Shown: positions 23,706-26,574 of the stretch, piece by piece
How the letters are laid out: each line of letters begins with the position of its first letter
Position numbering within the stretch: position 1 is the first letter of the stretch
Notes under the pieces: model-generated
The model's database searches: none
Told to the model about the DNA's origin: nothing
Seen by the model: the letters and a program-made list of their open reading frames with translations, nothing else
Assembly (NCBI GenBank): GCA_043816955.1
Contig: JBDRHL010000129.1
Coordinates: 1 to 26,574 of the forward strand
Length of the DNA: 26,574 nucleotides
Direction of reading: 5' to 3'
Source: JBDRHL01 sp043816955
GTDB taxonomy: Bacteria > Planctomycetota > Phycisphaerae > Sedimentisphaerales > CAYZTY01
Position numbers and translations under genes: made by a program

Positions 23706-24920
23706 ATGCAGGCATCGCTCAACAAACTTTTCAACAATTGCCTGATCATCCCGTCGGGCAGTCTCGACGATGATGCTCTCGCGCAGTTGCCCCCAGCCAA
23801 AGGCCTGATCCTCTTCGCCGACCAAAACGATCATCCTATCCAACTGATAACCACTGCAAATATAAAAATCGCCGTCAGGAACCGGCTCTTAGCCCCCCTG
23901 CCGACCGAAAAAACAAAAAAAGCTGCCCTGTCCCGGATTATCCGCAAGGTTTACTACAGCCCCTGCTACTGCCATTTCAGAAGCAGCCTCAAACTTTACC
24001 ACACCGCTATACAAATCTTCCCCGACACCATATATGATTACATCCACCTTCCAGCACCTTGGTACCTTCGCATCAACACCAAAGCTTATTGGCCCGTCTT
24101 TACCGCTACTCAAACGCCGCAGCTTTCCAACACAGCCGGATACTTCGGCCCGTTTCCGACCCGAAAAGCACTCGACCAATTTCTTGAAACTACCAATGAA
24201 ATCTTTAACCTCTGTCGAATGCCTTACCTCATCAGCAACCCAGACAAAGCGACATCATGCCCATACCTGCAAATGCAGACATGCCCGGCACCGTGCGTTG
24301 GCAGCATCTCTCGTGAAGACTATCTCAAAAAAATCGATACTGCTATCAATTTCGTCGCTGGCAACCACTCACCCGCAAAGCACTACCTCACCCGCATCAT
24401 GCACACACTGGCTGGCAAAAAGCAATTTGAACAGGCCGCTCTCATGAAAAAAAGACTCGCCATGCTCGACCAGCTCCGGAAAGAAACATTCGCCTGGGTT
24501 AATAACTTTAGCGATCTGGCCGTGTTGCACCTGGATAAATCCCGTCGAATTAAACCGGAAAACTCTCGAAAAGCACAACAGACAATCGCTGTCTTCACAA
24601 TAACAGCCGAAAAAACTACCGATTTTGGCGACCATTTTTGCGAAGAAATCCCCACTTTTCTCGAAAAATGCACATGCTTTTGTGAAAAAATACTGAAAAA
24701 ACCACACCCTTCAACATCGTTGGAACCTGCCCGGATTCGGGATAATCTCGCCCTTGCTGCATCATTTCTCTACCGAAAAAATCCTCCCGGCGTCTGGATA
24801 AACTGCTCGCAGGGCCTTGATGAGAAACAACTTACAAATAACCTCAGAAATCTGCTTAAAATCGATACCTCCCGAAAACCAATAGCCCCAACCGGATTTG
24901 AACCGGTGTTGCCGGGTTGA
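23706..24920 (+). CDS. UvrC-like protein with eroded GIY-YIG domain and UVR motif
   Basis: This 404-residue protein matches the N-terminal two-thirds of UvrC but lacks the C-terminal RNase H-like nuclease half (UvrC is about 600 residues). Residues 31-60 align with the GIY-YIG start, but GVY...YVG has become GLI...LIT, so the nuclease centre looks dead. GYFGPFPTRKALDQFLETTNEIFNLCRM (145-172) and the cysteine cluster (Cys170, 185, 193, 197, as CPYLQMQTCPAPCVG) match the UvrC linker. A UVR motif (about 228-260: KKQFEQAALMKKRLAMLDQL) could contact UvrB. The last dozen residues are read through the antisense strand of tRNA-Glu. A regulatory or decoy role in excision repair is inferred. No SD is obvious. 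Confidence 0.75.
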   Translation: MQASLNKLFNNCLIIPSGSLDDDALAQLPPAKGLILFADQNDHPIQLITTANIKIAVRNRLLAPLPTEKTKKAALSRIIRKVYYSPCYCHFRSSLKLYHTAIQIFPDTIYDYIHLPAPWYLRINTKAYWPVFTATQTPQLSNTAGYFGPFPTRKALDQFLETTNEIFNLCRMPYLISNPDKATSCPYLQMQTCPAPCVGSISREDYLKKIDTAINFVAGNHSPAKHYLTRIMHTLAGKKQFEQAALMKKRLAMLDQLRKETFAWVNNFSDLAVLHLDKSRRIKPENSRKAQQTIAVFTITAEKTTDFGDHFCEEIPTFLEKCTCFCEKILKKPHPSTSLEPARIRDNLALAASFLYRKNPPGVWINCSQGLDEKQLTNNLRNLLKIDTSRKPIAPTGFEPVLPG

Positions 24921-24957
24921 AAACCCGGTGTCCTGGACCTGACTAGACGATAGGGCC
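24883..24957 (-). tRNA. tRNA-Glu (anticodon TTC)
   Basis: A 75-nt cloverleaf on the minus strand. The 5' acceptor GGCCCTA pairs with TGGGGCT, with wobble at 1:72 and 6:67. The D arm contains GTCTAGTCAGGTCCAGGAC. The anticodon stem CCGGG/CCCGG encloses TTTTCAA, giving anticodon TTC. The T arm is ACCGG-TTCAAAT-CCGGT. CCA is not encoded. The 3' half overlaps, antisense, the last 38 bp of the UvrC-like gene. It lies 21 bp after the ferredoxin stop on the same strand and may be co-transcribed. Confidence 0.93.
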
Positions 24958-24978
24958 TGCCGGTTGATAAACTATAAA

Positions 24979-25152
24979 CTACTCCATACTTATCGCTTCG
25001 ACCGGACACTCATCAACACAAACGCCGCAGTCTACACAATTCTCCAATATAATTTGAGCCTTGCTGTCAGCCATCTTGATCGCTTCACTGGGGCAGGACT
25101 CAATACAGTCTTCACAGCCTGTACACTTTTCCTTATCCACTTTTGCCGGCAT
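24979..25152 (-). CDS. 2[4Fe-4S] ferredoxin
   Basis: The 57-residue protein has two full cluster motifs: CTGCEDCIESCP (Cys10, 13, 16, 20) and CVDCGVCVDECP (Cys39, 42, 45, 49). It is the clostridial-type low-potential ferredoxin, a soluble one-electron carrier suited to anaerobic metabolism and able to serve radical SAM enzymes such as the bioB and anSME-like products here, though that pairing is inference. I start it at the ATG at 25152 (MPAKVDKEKC), with GAAAGGG about 7-8 nt upstream; the longer frame adds an unconserved stretch. Confidence 0.93.
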   Translation of the reverse strand: MPAKVDKEKCTGCEDCIESCPSEAIKMADSKAQIILENCVDCGVCVDECPVEAISME

Positions 25153-25336
25153 TACTAACCCTTTCAAATATGTCAAACTAAATGAGCCACAAAAGATATA
25201 CGCATATAATAGGAATTACCACAGATTTTTCCACAAAATTCCGGTTTATTTTCCGCCGGCTCCACAGACCATCAATGCCTTGTTTTACTTCTGTCGTACC
25301 CAGATGTTGAATACTCGAGTGTACTGGATTTGATTG

Positions 25337-25365
25337 TTGAAAAAACATCTTTTTCCTGCTCTAAT
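25337..25365 (+). promoter_or_regulatory. Promoter immediately before gpsA
   Basis: TTGAAA (25337-25342), 17-bp spacer, TCTAAT (25360-25365). The -10 ends 9 nt before the ATG at 25375, so a nearly leaderless transcript is predicted. Confidence 0.55.
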
Positions 25366-25374
25366 CAAATCGTT

Positions 25375-26370
25375 ATGTTTACAAGTATTGCGATAATCGG
25401 CGATGGCGCTATGGGCAGCATCTGTGCGATGTTGCTGTGCGAAAAGAACCTTCGCGTAAAAATGTGGGGCTACGATGCCAGGCAGTTGCAGGAAATCGCC
25501 GCCGCCCGGGAAAATATCAGGTTCCTGCCGGGCTACAGGCTCCCGGATACCCTTATTTTCGATTCTGCCGACGACAAAGTCATGCACGACGCCGACCTGA
25601 TCGTCTCTGCTGTGCCATGCCAGTACATGCGGGGCATCTGGAAGAGGCTAAGGCCCTGTGTCCCTCCGCATGTGCCGATCGTTTCTGTCGCAAAAGGCAT
25701 CGAAAATGATACGCTGCTTCGACCGACGCAGATACTCACCGATGTCCTCGGCAACAGCAACCCCGTCGCTGCCCTGTCAGGCCCGACTATAGCAGACGAG
25801 CTAGCTAGACACAGGCCTGCCACTGCCTGTGTGGCATGTACCGATGAGCAGCTCGCAAAGGAAATCCAGAAGACCTTTAATATCGCATGGCTGCGGGTCT
25901 ATACCAACTGTGACCTGCTGGGGGTGGAGATGGCAGGAGCCATGAAAAATGTCATCGCCATTGCTGCGGGTATTATTGATGGCATCGGCGCGGGTGATAA
26001 TGCAAAGGCCGCTCTGCTTACCCGGGGGCTGGTGGAGATCTCAAGGCTGGGCATAGCCGCAGGAGCAAAACAGTTCACGTTTTCCGGCCTGGCGGGGCTG
26101 GGAGACCTTGTTACAACATGCATTTCGCCGAAGGGAAGAAACCGTTCTTTCGGCGAGCGAATCGGCAGAGGATCCAGCGTAGAACAGGCACAGGCAGCAA
26201 CAACGTCAGTGATTGAAGGCATCGCAACGTGCAAATCGGTCAAAGCTCTTGCCATAAAACACCGCGTCGAAATGCCGATCACACAGGCAGTGTACGAAGT
26301 GCTTTTCAATGGAAAAAGTGTCCATGAAGCCATCGCTGAACTGATGAGCCGCCAGCTCAAAGCTGAATAG
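25375..26370 (+). CDS. gpsA: Glycerol-3-phosphate dehydrogenase [NAD(P)+]
   Basis: The 331-residue cytosolic enzyme reduces dihydroxyacetone phosphate to sn-glycerol-3-phosphate for phospholipid synthesis. IAIIGDGAMG (5-14) is the dinucleotide loop, SVAKGIE (104-110) and LSGPTIADELA (135-144) follow, and EMAGAMKNVIAIAAG (185-199) contains catalytic Lys191. Then come DNAKAALLTRGLVEISRLG, SGLAGLGDLVTTC and SPKGRNRSFG, the phosphate-binding Arg-Asn block. The loop Met13 replaces the common Trp of GxGxWG, a minor change. The ATG at 25375 fits the family N-terminus; a TTG at 25330 would add an unconserved 15 residues. No ribosome site is visible, consistent with the adjacent promoter. Confidence 0.94.
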   Translation: MFTSIAIIGDGAMGSICAMLLCEKNLRVKMWGYDARQLQEIAAARENIRFLPGYRLPDTLIFDSADDKVMHDADLIVSAVPCQYMRGIWKRLRPCVPPHVPIVSVAKGIENDTLLRPTQILTDVLGNSNPVAALSGPTIADELARHRPATACVACTDEQLAKEIQKTFNIAWLRVYTNCDLLGVEMAGAMKNVIAIAAGIIDGIGAGDNAKAALLTRGLVEISRLGIAAGAKQFTFSGLAGLGDLVTTCISPKGRNRSFGERIGRGSSVEQAQAATTSVIEGIATCKSVKALAIKHRVEMPITQAVYEVLFNGKSVHEAIAELMSRQLKAE

Positions 26371-26403
26371 CCGATATTCACCTTGTTGCCACTCTGAAGA
26401 CCG

Positions 26404-26432
26404 TTGACATAGGGACAGTGGATTGTTATTTA
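26404..26432 (+). promoter_or_regulatory. Possible promoter at the right edge
   Basis: Perfect TTGACA (26404-26409), 17-bp spacer, poor -10 TATTTA (26427-26432). No plus-strand gene follows within the window. Confidence 0.25.
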
Positions 26433-26466
26433 TCCAAAGGGGGTATCTCCTTAGCTCCAGTTGGCT

Positions 26467-26574
26467 CTATATATTGTGCATTTCAGATTTTGGCTGTCGC
26501 TCATGTTTGAGAAGCCGTCCGTAAGTCATCGGCTCCACAGATACTGCCTGCTGTAGTAGTCGATAAAAAAGCTT
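26467..26574 (-). CDS. C-terminal end of an unrecognised gene entering from the right
   Basis: A minus-strand frame is open from the right edge to a TAG at 26467-26469, giving 35 residues that include FYRLLQQAVSVEPMTYGRLL. The composition is protein-like but the piece is too short to place. A transposase tail was considered but I cannot support it. Confidence 0.3.
   Translation of the reverse strand, partial: KLFYRLLQQAVSVEPMTYGRLLKHERQPKSEMHNI

Noticed and set aside
24770..25009. 79-codon minus-strand frame across tRNA-Glu
   Set aside because: It is mostly the sense strand of the tRNA and the antisense of the UvrC-like gene; no ribosome site or family match.

Overview
The window looks like a chromosome segment of an anaerobic or facultative member of the Planctomycetota, most likely class Phycisphaerae (Sedimentisphaerales-like). 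Pointers are a secreted protein with a dockerin/EF-hand-like 'D-x-D-x-D...MAADW' segment at 22565, a HYExAFE-type protein of a kind I associate with planctomycetes, an anaerobic sulfatase-maturase-like radical SAM enzyme, and moderate GC. This is an inference from protein style; no rRNA is present.

Layout. 1-600: transposon debris, with a possible IS66-like N-terminus running off the left edge, a broken IS5-family transposase and a truncated exported protein. 962-2912: a rhomboid protease, a small membrane protein and a DJ-1/PfpI protein. 3044-5788: a large fusion of a GlmU-like nucleotidyltransferase and a GHMP (galactokinase-like) kinase. 5833-11453 (minus strand): a compact cytochrome c maturation operon in the order ccmE, ccmF, a novel secreted or membrane protein, ccmA, ccmB, ccmC, and a previously uncalled 50-codon ccmD-like gene. 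11639-14353 (plus strand, divergent): a uroporphyrinogen-III methyltransferase/synthase fusion and hemL. Heme/tetrapyrrole synthesis and heme delivery to cytochromes therefore sit back to back.

14560-21384: a zinc-ribbon protein (minus), then a plus-strand run of housekeeping genes: a YkgJ-type cysteine-cluster protein, hisS, a HYExAFE-type nuclease-like protein, bioB, rsmD, a CCA-adding enzyme and an anSME-like radical SAM protein. 21462-23610: tRNA-Ala(GGC), a decaying secreted-protein remnant with a 19-bp tandem duplication, and a secreted CBM9-like protein followed by a good terminator. 23706-26370: a UvrC-like protein with an eroded GIY-YIG domain whose 3' end overlaps an antisense tRNA-Glu(TTC), a 2[4Fe-4S] ferredoxin and gpsA.

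The most interesting biology is the Ccm locus. CcmE carries Cys in place of the heme-binding His (CxxxY type), CcmC has a degenerate WWD motif, no CcmG or CcmH is present locally, and an unrecognised 338-residue exported protein is translationally coupled to ccmA. Second is the kinase/uridylyltransferase-like fusion with changed active-site residues. Third, three genes have sigma70-like -10 boxes only 8-9 nt before the start codon, which suggests leaderless messages.
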